Shown here one piece after another: positions 36,578-48,299 of a stretch of DNA of 64,000 bases. The stretch is taken from contig JAGUCH010000001.1 in assembly GCA_019096065.1 (NCBI GenBank), positions 17,422,001-17,486,000 on the forward strand. Reading direction: 5' to 3'. Position numbers and translations under genes: made by a program. This DNA comes from Paracyclopina nana (lineage: Eukaryota; Arthropoda; Copepoda; Cyclopoida; Cyclopettidae). Every line of letters starts with the position of its first letter. Position 1 is the stretch's first letter. The notes under the pieces were generated by a model that worked only from the letters and a program-made list of their open reading frames with translations, was not told where the DNA came from and did no database searches.

Positions 36578-36920
36578 GACGTCCGCTCGGACGTCAGATG
36601 CTCTGATGCTTTATTGATTCGGGTCCCCAGAAATAATGAATGAAAATCATGAAAAAGTTTAGGCCAAGAATTCGTGCAAATTCAAAATCCTAACAAATTA
36701 AGTGACGTCCACGTGGACGTCGCATCAGAGTGTGCTCAAACATGATTCGGGTCCCAAACAAGTTTTCTGAAAATGTGCCAAAATGAAGTAAATTCAGGCA
36801 AAAATCCATTATCTACTTAAAAAACAATATATTTAAAAAATCTAATATCAAAACAAAATTCAACTTTAATTTAGAGTCTCATTTTTAAAATTCGGGTCCC
36901 TAGAATATGGCAAAAAAAGG
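36578..36920. repeat. Diverged repeat with GACGTCC palindromes
   Basis: GACGTCCGCTCGGACGTC (36578-36595) and the perfect 18-bp palindrome GACGTCCACGTGGACGTC (36704-36721) each precede, by about 25 bases, the word GATTCGGGTCCC. A third ATTCGGGTCCCTAG occurs near 36890 without the palindrome. It reads as two or three diverged copies of a unit of about 125-190 bp. Confidence 0.55.
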
Positions 36921-38116
36921 AAAGTTGTCAAATTGTAATTTTTACTATTTGAAAGTCCTGCATCATTTTTTTGAGAGTTATTTATGTAAGTGGCTTCTTT
37001 TCTTTGGGCGTCTCATTAACTCCTCACTTTGGTCACGATTTCAATATTTGCTCTGACTTTTATATACTTTAGCACATCTTTGCGCCCCATCAAGATTTCT
37101 ACCAATGCGCAAAAGTGGCCATTTTTTGCCAGAAAACGCCACACTGTGGCCCATTGCTGATTCCTGGCACTCAACCCGAAAAAAGAGCAGTTTCTCTTGG
37201 CTCCTTGAAAAAGTGAATAAAATCATGCACACTAGGGTAAACTGGCCTGAAAAATGCCCTTTCCAAAAATCGAAATTTACTCTTTGGCCTTATAAGGAAT
37301 TTTTCAAAATCGGAGCAAACTTTTGAGCTAAAGTTTACCTCACTTATTTTGGCAGCAAAAATAATGCCTTTGAATTCCTATTGCTTCACTTCAGTAAAGT
37401 ATGACATATTTGGAGCAAACTGAGATAAAGATCCAGATTATATATACAAATATGAGTGGCAGCAGATTTTCTTGAGATTATTGCATAAATCCTGACAAGT
37501 CTACTTTGTCGGAAAATAGACCTTGATAAATGCTGGCAAAAATGGGACGAAAAAATCCATATGGTCAGATTTGTCCAAAAACGGCCAGATTTTGGGGCTT
37601 CTTTTGACAAATCCCATCTGGCAGCCATTTTGCATGATGAGTGGGCATTTTTCAGTTTTTGGCAAGTCAGTCATGCTCAGAAGCTGATTTGAAACAGAAA
37701 GTCATTTGCTTCCCTCATTTCCTGGCAAAAATGGATTTTTGCAGATTTGCCCACCAGATGGCAGCAGCTGTAGTAACAATGGCTCGCAAATGCCAGCAAA
37801 GAGGAAGAAAAATTAATGAGTTTCCATTCCACTGTTCTTACTTCCCTAATTATAATTTTAGCTGTAAAAAAATGCTTGAACTTTGAGGGATCAGAATGAT
37901 TGGCTTTAAAATGGCAGCTGTTGCCATTTGCCAACAATTCAAATGGGCAAGAATTAAAAGGGGTGGAAGTGAAAACTGTTTGTTTTGCCATTTTCCCAAT
38001 ATCCTTCCCATCTCAATTTACTCGATGGTTTCCCATGAAATGAGCTGCACAATGTGGGAAAATGCCCCAAAAATTTCAATTTAACTAATCACAAGTCTTG
38101 TTTGAAATCACTTTAG
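36921..38116. other. Intergenic, nothing recognised
   Basis: ORFs here, including 37641-37886, overlap similar ones on the other strand and have no recognisable domain. Confidence 0.35.
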
Positions 38117-38781
38117 GCACAGTGGACTATTTTACAATGGAGACGCGCATCAAAAACTGATTCCTACGTCACACCTCTAAAAATTTAATTCTATTATCAA
38201 GCACAAATACTAGGTATTTTTAAAGGCCTTGGCCATAGCATGAAATCAGAATTTTTAAAAACATGGATTTCACAAAAAAAGCAAATATTATATGTTGTGT
38301 AGGTCAAACAAATATTTTTTAATAGCACTTGAAATGGCTGAAAATGATAGGATACTTATCTTAAAGCTAGTTTTTCATGTTACAATTTTTTTCACTCAAT
38401 TTCATGACACTTGCGTCTAGTTGCAACTTGATTTCGGTTGGTAGCAAAATTTCCAGAAACTTCATATCTTAGCACGATGATGAGCCAGTTCAGATGAAAC
38501 GAGGGCAGAATATCCGGGTCAATTTCCCACTGTGCAAGCTAATCTTTGCAAGAAGACATTTGCACTGCGCCAAAACCAAGAATTTCTACTTTTTTAAAAT
38601 CTACATTTGATTTTCATTTAGCGTATCTATTCAAAAATGAACATTATTTTTTTTACAATAATTAAAATATTTTTTTAATTTTTAAAGTTTTTTTTTAAAT
38701 AATTTGCCCAGATATGAGGAAAAATTAGCTTATTTTCGGCATTGTGATGCGCGTCTCAGCAGCGGAAATAGTCCACTGTGC
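38117..38781. mobile_element. TIR element, GCACAGTGGAYTATTT family, 665 bp
   Basis: Both ends read inward GCACAGTGGACTATTT, then after about 8 unmatched bases GAGACGCGCATCA, so the terminal repeat spans about 36 bp. The interior is AT-rich with no transposase. It is a longer relative of the element at 12827-13149. Immediately to the right a further ACAGTGG may be part of a tandem end. Confidence 0.7.
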
Positions 38782-41049
38782 ACAGTGGTTTTTTCCCGTT
38801 AAATAGGACACAGCATTAAAATGTTGTATTGAAGGGGTGTGCTAATGAGACGTTTTCAGCCAATTTTGAGAGTTGTTGAGAACGTGCTAATGTGTCCAAT
38901 TTAAGGTTTGAATGATCCATTTTTTCCCACGGCAACTTTTCCCTGCTTTTTCTCAATCATTTTTGCCAGAAGACTCATCTGTCAAAATGCTCGTGGCGCC
39001 ATTCGAGAATTTCGAGAATGCAAACAGAAAAAAGAAGCCAACAAAAGAAACTTTGCAAACAATGCCAAAAATTGAAGGACAATCGCCTTTTAAGGGCAGA
39101 ATGGATGCAACCTTTTTTTACCACTACTGAATATTGAAAAAAAACCATTTAAAAAATAAAATATATTTAAAAATTGCGCTATAGTTAAAAGGAATATTTT
39201 CAAAAATTCACAAGAATTCACAATTTCATAACCGAAAAAGGCTAAATAATGATATTTTTAAAACTAAATACGCTCAGTGTCATCAGCTGAATATAAAAAT
39301 AGTATTTTAAATCATTGAATAGCCAATTTTGAAATTCATTAAAAAATCGATTTTTTTCCATTTGTGCTCACAAATAAAACCGACCAGTGTGCGCGGCTTG
39401 TTAAAAAAAACGTAAACAAATGAGGGGAAAATGTCAACAAAGCTTACCATAAAAGCAGAATTCCAGTTGATAGCCGCTCGTTGAAATCACTAAAAGTTGG
39501 GCGAAAAACTGCACTGAGAAAAAAAGTGTTTGTTATTGTTTGCCGCACTGTAACTGATGCCAAACTGGCGCATCCTCAACTTTGCTGTTGGGAGCGAGCG
39601 TAGCGCTTCTCAGTTTTACCATTTCAAGCCGGCTCGACTCCAACATGCTTGACCATAGTTTCTTTGGTTCTCTATGGGAATTTGGTTTTGCAGGAATTAT
39701 CATTAATAGTTTAAAAAGTCTTCAAAATATTGAGTCTGCTGCTTTTAAAAAATGGAATTATATCAATTATTAAAAAATATTAATCAGGCATATTTTTTGG
39801 AAAATATTGAAATTTCTTGAATTATCCAAAAAAAAACATTTGAAAATAAAAACTGACCTTTACATATTTTTAAAACCTTCATATTGTAAATCTAAAATTA
39901 GGTTTTTTTAAAAAAAACTTTTTTTAAAAAAAATCCAAAAATCTTCCAGTGTTTTGATGTTCCAAGATGAAAAACCAACTTGAAATTGCTTTGTTTTCGC
40001 CATTGAAAAGCAGGTGCATGTCCCATCACTAAATATAATTGTGGACTGGTTTCCTGCCATTTTCAGGGAAATAACCTAGCTCAGCAGGAAAAGAAAATGG
40101 GGGAGCTCTTTAATTTTAATCAGAATATACCACAATTGGAGGCAATCTACCAGAAATTCTGGCTTGGAAAACATCAAACAGAGAAACTTTTCTTGGTGAA
40201 AACTCCACTTCAATTTTCATCCATCAGAGAAAAAAAGATGTTTTGCTTTGTTTCTTTGGATAAACTCAATTAGGCTTCTAATGATTTTTCTTGGTTTTGC
40301 ATCAACATAGGCAATATTCAAGTCCATTAAAGAAGAAACCACTTCCGCATTTTCCCAAGAAAAATGGCTAAAAGCCAACTGTTTTTGACCGCGCGTCCAG
40401 TCATTTTTTGCTGCTGTTTACGTCACAACATCTGTTTGGATATTTTTTAAAGGAGCGCGCGAAAATTCTAGCAGGCAAAACTTTGTCAACAGCTGCTAAA
40501 TTAAAGACTTTCAACACAATTTACTGCCATGAGAAATCTTCTTTTTCTTTTGGGGACACTTAAAAAAGCTTTTATTTTGCTTTTAAAAAGTGCAAGTGCA
40601 GGCAAACAAAGAGCAACAAAATGGCCGTAAAATGACCCAAAGTAATGGTTGTTTATTTATGGGTCAGGCGGGCAATTATTGTCAGGCTTGAGCTGAAAAA
40701 ACTTTCATTTTCTACCAGAACTAAAGCTGGAGTGCATCCAATTAGGGTGGCAACAACGCTTATGGAAACTAGGGTTGATTAAACAGATAAATTTTTTTTA
40801 TTCAAAAGAAAACACTTCTCATTTCCTTTTTTCTATTCATGAATCGTGAAGGATGGCAATGAACGGCCAATTACTTGTATTTTTTTCAATTGGATAACCA
40901 CTCTAGAGTCCGATCCTTGAAAAATTGAACTAAATAAAACATAGAGTCTTTATTTTATTTCATCTACTATGTTAGATTAAAATGCTCAATTCAGGCAAAT
41001 TATGGGGGAAATTAGTAGAAATCATGCCTATTTGAGAGCTTTTTGACGC
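38782..41049. other. Intergenic, nothing recognised
   Basis: About 2.3 kb, very AT-rich with long poly-T/poly-A runs at 39900-39950. No gene, RNA or ordered repeat seen. Confidence 0.35.
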
Positions 41050-41112
41050 AGGGTGCGTTAGCTGAAAAAGGAACTTTGCTCATAGAAGTTCCTTTTTGCA
41101 TTAACGCACCCC
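41050..41112. repeat. Short palindromic element, copy 3
   Basis: GGGTGCGTTAGCTGAAAAAG and an inverted arm CTTTTTGCATTAACGCACCC around a loop with AGTT. This is the third member of the 65-bp palindrome family whose other copies sit at 13832 and 14720. Confidence 0.65.
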
Positions 41113-41671
41113 GAAAATGAAAACATCTCAAGAAGCCATGATTCGTGGGGAAAAGGCAGAATCACCTTTTATTTCCTTGGAATGATAATTTTTTTTTCTT
41201 GACCCAACTCTAGATTTTCCAGGTGGACAGTGAGTAAAAGCAGGGAAATAGGTCAGGTATTTTTGGGGCTCTTTGTCCTGCTGAACCGTTTCTTTGTGTG
41301 TGTCCGGTATTTTATCTAGCAGTTGCTTGATATCCCATATGCATTTGATGTGCGCACACTGGGCCGAAATTCCATAAGAAACTCCTTCCTTTTAAAAAAG
41401 GACTTTTGTCCACACTTCACCCCACAGTGTATTTTCCGAGATGATATGAACTGAAATGGATGGCTTCCTTCTCAGAATATTCCTTTTTATGCTACACAGG
41501 TTTTCCCACCTTTCCATCAATGAAGAAAAAGAAACACCAGCAAAACGAGCCTACTTTTTTAGGGCGCATAATTGTAGTGTTTATCCGCGCGTTTAAATTC
41601 AGTTTTCGTTACACTAAACATATTCTCAATTTTAATTTAACGTTTGTCTTTCCTAGGGAGCCCTCGTGAAA

Positions 41672-43246
41672 TTACAGCCTCCGCAGGCTCGGCTGATAAA
41701 GCATCACTTGGGTTTCTCACATTTTAAAGTCATTTTCCAGCAATCAACCGAGTTTTACGGTCCCGCGCTAGATATAAATAGATATTATATACTATTGGTT
41801 TTTGTGGGACTCTCTGTACATCTTTATTTAATCATCACGACCCTTTCTTAGCAGTAAGGTCTCTCAGGTCATGAAATTGGCATTAGATTAGAATTTTTTT
41901 TGCAAACTGTTTTGGCAATTGAAAAAAGTCTTTTATAACGGTTCCTGATCCGCAGTTGTTTTCCTCCATTGAGTTAATTGAAAAATGATGGATCGGCTCG
42001 TAAGTCGAGCTGCTGCTCTTAATGAGAGATGAAGAGAAAATCTCCATTAAATGTTGCAAATCATGATCATGACCCATCTGCATTTAGGTGATCCCAATTC
42101 ATAATAATAATGAGTGAAATTTACCATGAATAAGCACCATTTTAATTAATCTCAGTTGGGAAAGTTCCTCGTACTCAAAGAATATCTTTTTGGTAGGGTT
42201 AAATCGCACTTCTTTGAAATGTTGTCAAAACTCTCTAATTTCTCCATAAATTATGCTAATGGCTGCTAATTGTCACTTGTCAACTGTCAACCCTAACACG
42301 GAAATATTTTGGCAGACCAAATCAAAAATTATGAATATTCTGCTATTTTACCTCTTTATATCTATTTTTATCTAACGCTGGAGCGTAAAACTGGACTGGT
42401 TAAAAATCTGACTTGGAAAAAAAACTAGTGAAGTTTTACTAGCCCGAGCCTGCGAGGACATTCTTTGATCTGGGGAAATCAAATAAACAAATTATTAATA
42501 TCATGAGTTACCACTTACTATCTATTTTTATGTAATTATGGAACGTAAAAGTAGGCCGGAAAAATAACTGACTTGGGAATTTAAACTAAACCTAGTAAAG
42601 TTTTACAAGCCCGAGCCGACGAGGTATTAACATTTTCAAATCCTAGATCAGCTGTTCTATTTTTAAATGTTTGCTTTTTCAGCACTGCACATTTCGGGCA
42701 AACTTTTACTCTATAAGCAATCACAGAGGTTCTAGGAGAAAGATTAATACTTGTGTCTGGAATCTGACTTTTGTGTGACCTTTATACGAAAATGCTGCTC
42801 CTCGCATCATCATCATCCACCCAAAACTGTTTTGAACATGAGCAACTCTCACTTTTTGTCTTCTTCAAGACCACAAAGCGCTACTGCACAGGATTTCTCC
42901 CGTGTTGTCGCCGATGAGGAAGTCTTCTTCATGTCTTCTTTGGAACACAATGAATTATTCATATCCTTGATCGCATTTTGTTTTACAAGTTACGGCTACA
43001 GCCTAAAAACAAAGAGCTGACACCAGTTTAAAGTAGTAAATGTTTTCGATTTTTTAAAAAAAGAACTGACTACAATTACAATTTTACGTTAAAACGCTAA
43101 AACTTGAATTAATTAAGAGTACAGCTTACCTAGGGGATTTAAAAATGAAGGCTCGGGCTAGAAAAATGTTGGTAGGGTATTTTCATTTAAAGTCGGCAAT
43201 TAAACTGGCCCAGTTTTAGGTTCCGGCGTTAGATAAAAATAGATTT
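41672..43246. repeat. Dispersed ~110-bp repeat family, four copies in both orientations
   Basis: Copies at about 41672-41795 (+), 42353-42462 (-), 42524-42627 (-) and 43148-43246 (+), each running from a GCAGGCTCGGGCTAG-like box to AGATAAAAATAGAT. The two minus copies are tandem at about 170 bp. A partial fifth copy lies at 46296-46345. The DNA between copies holds only a plus-strand ORF of 89 residues (42751-43020) with no known domain. Confidence 0.6.
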
Positions 43247-43266
43247 TGTGAAATAGTCATCAAGAA

Positions 43267-43409
43267 GCCTGAAAACAAAGAACTGACAACGATTAAACAA
43301 TGATAAAAAATTGACCAATGCTGCAAATTTTCGCAGAAAATGTTCATTAGTAAAATGTGACATGAATATGATGCATCATCAAGATATTGTCAGCTCTTTT
43401 TGGTTAGGT
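43267..43409. mobile_element. Short TIR element, CAAAGAGCTGACA family
   Basis: The left end GCCTGAAAACAAAGAACTGA is mirrored by a right end whose reverse complement reads CCTAACCAAAAAGAGCTGAC. 143 bp. An additional left end (GCCTAAAAACAAAGAGCTGA) begins at 43001. Confidence 0.5.
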
Positions 43410-44550
43410 GTTACAGAGTTGTCACGACTTGAGAAAAAGGGGCCAAAATTGAGATCTAATAAACCACAAAGATTAGAGGAAGTTTTGCAATATTTGGGCA
43501 CAGGAAGTGACATACATTTAAAGCTGTCAATCATTGTAGTTGGCCTTAAAAATGGTATCTCGGCTTTAATTTGAATTCCTTGCGCTTAAAAGTTGATTTT
43601 TTCAGCTCCAATCTCACTTTCTATCCTGTTTAGGATTGACTAATGGATGTGTTTTCACCAAGGACAATTATTTGTTGGTAATTGCACCCAATTGAGCCCA
43701 AGAAAAACAGCGACAAATTGGCACATCAAAACAAGGTCAAGATTTTTGCAATCGACTACCAAGGTTCATAATTGTAAACAAAACATAAACAAAACGGCAC
43801 TGAAAAGTAAACATTTAGTTCGTTCTTACTTTTTTTGTGGCAAAAACCAAGTTATATTTTGCTTTACTTTTGGCTGCTGAGGTTTCGCGATTTCCCGCTT
43901 TGAACGTTCCTTACTTTAAGCTGGGGATGATATTCTACTTTTTGCCTAGTAATTAGAGTCAACCCTAAGTCAATAGAGTGTGATATAAAAAACGAACTTA
44001 AAAAATTCCATGCATATTTTGAATATGACATCGGGATAATCAAAAGGCTTAGCAAACTAAGGAATTGGCAAAGATTGAGGAAAATTTATTGCCTCATAGT
44101 TTTTGCATTTCGGCCTTTTATATTAAACTTAACAATTCTTTATTGTTTTAATGAAATGTAATTATTCACGCCAACATCATTATTTTTGGCCATTTTTAAA
44201 CCATTTAAACATCCCCCAAATTTTTCCAACTTAATTCAAATTGGACAACTGAATTTTAGCGCATGGTAATCACTTTACATACCAATTGTGAGATTGAGGA
44301 ATTTTTTCGCCTTATAGATTTTTTTAAGCCTAAGAATTGTTAATTGGCTAAAACTATAGTAATTATTCAAGCTTACATCAATATTTTTAAGCCTTCAAAT
44401 ATTCCCCAGTTTTTTTAAAATAGAAAAACCAACTTTATAAATTGGTTTAAACTGAATTTTAGCGTATGGAAATCACTTTACAAATCAATTTTCCACAGGA
44501 TTGTCGGCGTACTTGTTTAAAACATGCTTTGACATCACATGTGTGTATAG
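43410..44550. other. Intergenic, AT-rich, nothing recognised
   Basis: No supported gene. Two sentences of similar sequence (AACTGAATTTTAGCGYATGG at about 44250 and 44452) show a local diverged duplication of about 200 bp. Confidence 0.4.
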
Positions 44551-45330
44551 GTGTATATACTATTCAGTAGTATGCGGTGCATTGCACCGTTACATGCAGC
44601 AGCCGGGCCAGTGTGCCATTGCCTAGGAGAAAACACATGTGCACATTTTCTCCACGGCGCCATAGCACAGTGGCCGCGGCGCAGTCAGCTGCGAGCCAAA
44701 GCTCCCACCGTGTTCTGCGCGCCGGCTCACGCATATGTGGACAACTATTGATTTTCTGCCCTTCTTGCTTCAAGGCGAGCGCAAAAAGTGACATTTTTGA
44801 ACCAAAAGCCTCCATTTTCCCCTATTAAACCACTTTTTTCCGCCCCCGAAAAATGCCCAAAAATTACGGGAAATCGGGCGGTTTTTTCAGTTTTCGGGCG
44901 CCCCCTTGAAAATCCCGAATTTCGGAAGATTTTACAAAAGTGCGCGCTTTTTAGGCCTAAAAATGATAAAAGTCGCGCACAGCGGGGAACTAAGGAGCGA
45001 AAAAGGCGCGTTTTTTTCAATGAGTCGGTTTTTTTCGCCACATCCGGAAGAGGGCGAAAAACGTCCACTGTGGAGGCATGCATGCGCATCCTTTTTCCTC
45101 TGTGGCCTGGGTGAACAGCTAACGGGTTTTGTTTTTGCGGTGCACTGTGGGGGTGCGGTCACGAGGTGGTCCCATTGTGCGCTAGGCACGCAGAACAAGG
45201 CTGGAGTCCGCGGCCGGAAGAACATCTTCACCCGCAACAACAACAACAACATCAGCTACGATTTCATACAGGAAGTAGCCATAATCATCATCACCAAAAA
45301 AAGAAGGAAAAAGGGCCATTAACCCGGAAC
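44551..45330. other. G+C- and CpG-rich island of unknown nature
   Basis: Roughly 0.8 kb that is strikingly richer in G+C and CpG than its flanks. ORFs of 100-138 residues run on both strands, as expected when stop codons are rare in GC-rich DNA, and none shows a domain. The inner halves carry a loosely inverted word (about GTTCTGCGCGCC at 44712 and its inverse near 45183). An AAC microsatellite sits at 45234-45252. It might be a promoter, a transposon or transferred DNA; the sequence alone does not decide. Confidence 0.35.
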
Positions 45331-45830
45331 CTGAGGCTTCTTTGGTGAAATTAAACCCTTTTTGGTTCGGAATTTAAGCCCGTTTGTATCCACTACAGTT
45401 GACTTTGTTTAATTTTGAAAAATGTCTCTTATAAGTTTTGGAGTTAAAATATTGGGTAAATATGTATTGCAGTGCATTAAAGCTATGAGATTATAAAGTT
45501 AGACTCGTAGTTTCTTGGATCGCAGTTTTGCTTTTTCGTAGTTTTACGGATCGTAGTTTTGCTTGACGCATTTTTGCGGATTCGTAGCTGAACAGACATA
45601 CCAATGTTCCTAGTGTTTTTTATATACTGTAATACGATTTCCTCGTGTTATAATTCAGTTTACCGATCTGACTCAGCTCTTTTATATCACAGTTTTTTCT
45701 AAGCAATTTGGGGGATATTAAATACTTAACGGCCCTGGAATCAAATTTGAGGGATTTTAAGTAGTTTAATGCCCCTCATATTCCATGGAACTAAACAACA
45801 TTACAAAGAGGTTAGAAAAAAGAAAGAATC

Positions 45831-45900
45831 ATCCAATATTTGAACCTCAGCCAGCTGGATCAGCATTCCAATACTCTTGCCACTGAGCTATGGTGACACC
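45831..45900 (-). pseudogene. tRNA-like sequence 1
   Basis: Read on the minus strand it has a good A box (TAGCTCAGTGG), a 5-bp stem around the 7-base loop ATGCTGA, and a weak B box (GGTTCAAATAT). The acceptor stem does not pair, so it is a decayed tRNA or part of a tRNA-derived SINE. Confidence 0.5.
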
Positions 45901-45969
45901 ATGAAAAATGCATGCTATGTATAGGACTTAAACATAATTTAAGTCAGATAAAGAAACCAAAAAAATTGA

Positions 45970-46040
45970 GGAATGACTGGGGTTTGAACCCAAGACTGCA
46001 GAATCAAGAGCCAAGCGCTCTAACCACCATGCCATAGGTG
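45970..46040 (-). pseudogene. tRNA-like sequence 2
   Basis: On the minus strand it carries TGGCATGGTGGTTAGAGC (A box), CTTGATT in the anticodon-loop position, and a nearly perfect T arm (TTGGG-TTCAAAC-CCCAG, B box). The anticodon and acceptor stems fail to pair. It lies 70 bp from the first tRNA-like sequence, in the same direction. Confidence 0.5.
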
Positions 46041-46217
46041 CAATTCACAAGAAATGCAATTTAAAAGTCTATTTTATTGCTCTCAAACCATTGGATGCTA
46101 GCTGATGAGAGCCAGTGAAACATAGCATAAAAACCGAGCAGCATTTTCTAGGGCACGGGGCAGCCCGATAACTTCATTAAAATACTCGAAAATCGTAACA
46201 CAGTATATAAAATTGTA

Positions 46218-46856
46218 TATTTCAAGCTGGGGCACGTAAAATTGGGTCATTAAATAGCTGACCTCGGATTTTATGGAAAAACACTCGTACAATTACAGCC
46301 CTCGCAGGCTCGGGCTAGTAAAGCTGTACTCGAGTTTTCCCATTTTAAAATCCTTGCTCAGCTATAAGCCTTGCATTTGAGCGTAAGAAACTATAGAGGG
46401 AGCTCATTTCCGGCATTTCAGAAAATTCCTCCACTGATCTTAGGCCCCTGAATCCAGCACCTTTTCCTACTACTTTTATACAAAAACTGATGATATTGTA
46501 GCATAAAACCAAAATATGAGCTGTCATTTGAAGACATTTACAAAATGTTCCTGATTTCAGAGAATATTCTATTTGCCACAAACATAGTTCCGATGGATAT
46601 TGAGTTCTTGGGTGAATATGACATACACAAAAGGTGATTTTTTCACTAAAATTGCTGTTGAGAAAAATACTTATGAGTTTATTTTCATCATTTTTGAAAA
46701 TACTGCATAGGTTTCAAGAAAAAGTCAAAAAACGTGATTTCCCATTGCTACGCCGCTGTGTTGATACTAGCTCTATTTTCACAATAGGGGGCGCTGTTTA
46801 CCCTTGACGACAGGGACTATTTAATGACCCTACTTTACGTGCCCCAGCTCGAAATA
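46218..46856. mobile_element. Putative TIR element, about 640 bp
   Basis: Ends TTTCAAGCTGGGGCACGTAA...GGGTCATTAAATAG and the inverse CTATTTAATGACCC...TTTACGTGCCCCAGCT form a terminal repeat of about 38 bp. The interior contains part of the dispersed 110-bp family and no transposase. Outer boundaries could extend a few bases. Confidence 0.5.
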
Positions 46857-46866
46857 AATAACTATA

Positions 46867-48299
46867 AATTATTGTTTGCCTACGTTTTAAGATCTACAGG
46901 GTGTTTACGTTTTAAGATCTACGACCATATTTTAAGGAGACAATTTCAAACCTTACTTTGGTTTAGTCTGTCCTTACAGATTATTGAATTGGGTCTCAGC
47001 AACCTTAATCCAATTTTCTAACATTTTGTTTGTAAGATACTCTATTAGCAAAAGCTACTATTGAAAAGAAAAATCATTTAATGCTTAGAAACATCTGAGA
47101 ATTTGCCTGGCATTTTTTCCCGCCAAAGCTGCAAAGCGTGGGGTTAGTCCATAATTTAAAAGTTGTACAAAAATCCAAGAATTCAGTAACTCTTTTGAGT
47201 GGACAATTTTGATTTTAAGCCCGCTTTAATTTACGCCCATTCAATTTTAAGTCGGTCCTGATTTTAAGCCTGCTTTAATGTTTATTTTATTTGGTTATAA
47301 ACCAAATAACGAAGTCTTTTTGATCGAAATTACCATATTTGAAGAATATAAGAGCTTTGAGGATTTCGATTTTTTTCCGACTGTGCAAAAAGTTGGCTAA
47401 CGGAAAAACCTTTTAAGCAATTAGAAGCGTCTTTTAGAAACACTGGAAAGGCTGGCGCCGTTGAACGTAGGCGTCTAGACTGCGCGGCGCCGCTGCTTGA
47501 ATTAGCTGCAGACAACTTGGCGCCCCGCTTTTAAGCCGCATAAAAAGACGATCATAAATCTCGAAAAGCAATTCCGAGATGGTCCGCACTAGATATACCT
47601 AAGATGTTTACGAAAATCCGCGCCGCGCGCATAAAAAATGCCGCTAAAAGGCTTTCCCGAAAGTAGAATAATGTATAATAAGTCCAAGCTTTTTCTAGAC
47701 ACTTTGAAAAAAAAGATGGACAATTTTCCCTTTTTTTGGCAGCCATCAAAATGTATTTTCCTGCTTTGCATTGTGAGCTCTGGAATATCATGCCTTTCCT
47801 TTTACAGCCACAGTGAAATGTGTCCATTCACCGTAGTAGTGGAAGATACTATTTTTTTAAGGCTTTCCCACTTTGGCACCACAACAACGGCAGCAGCCGT
47901 TTTTGAATTTGGACATTTTGAGGGGTGTTTCGCCCCGCTGTGCTCACCCTGGTCTTGTGTCCTCAGCAGCCTGTGTTGCCTTGGAAGCTTGAGAAAGGGG
48001 CTCTAGAAAGCCTGGAGACCACACTGGGGTAAACCAGCGCGAAAAAGCTCCCTACCAAAAAAAACCATTTTTAACCTTAACAGAATCTAGTAAATTCACG
48101 ATTTGCAAAGAAAAGCTGCTTAAAAGGTGACTTGAGCACTTCATACGAAAAGTGAGTTTTTTAGGGCCGAAGCCCCCAGTGTGCAACATCACAGCTAGCT
48201 CTGGGTTTCAAGGGCCATTCATTGCTGGAGCTCTTATAAGGGCGCTGTGGGCACTGTGGGAAAATGGGCTGAGATTTCACTTTGTTTATTTTTGAGCAG
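46867..48299. other. Intergenic, no supported gene
   Basis: A plus-strand ORF of 122 residues (47638-48006) ends in a Cys/Ser-rich hydrophobic stretch but has no known domain and a competing ORF on the other strand. A short direct repeat GTTTTAAGATCTAC lies at about 46884-46921. Confidence 0.35.

Noticed and set aside
44745-45322. Possible gene in the GC-rich island (ORFs on both strands)
   Set aside because: Competing ORFs of similar length on both strands, no splice-consistent extension and no domain; kept only as an unexplained island.
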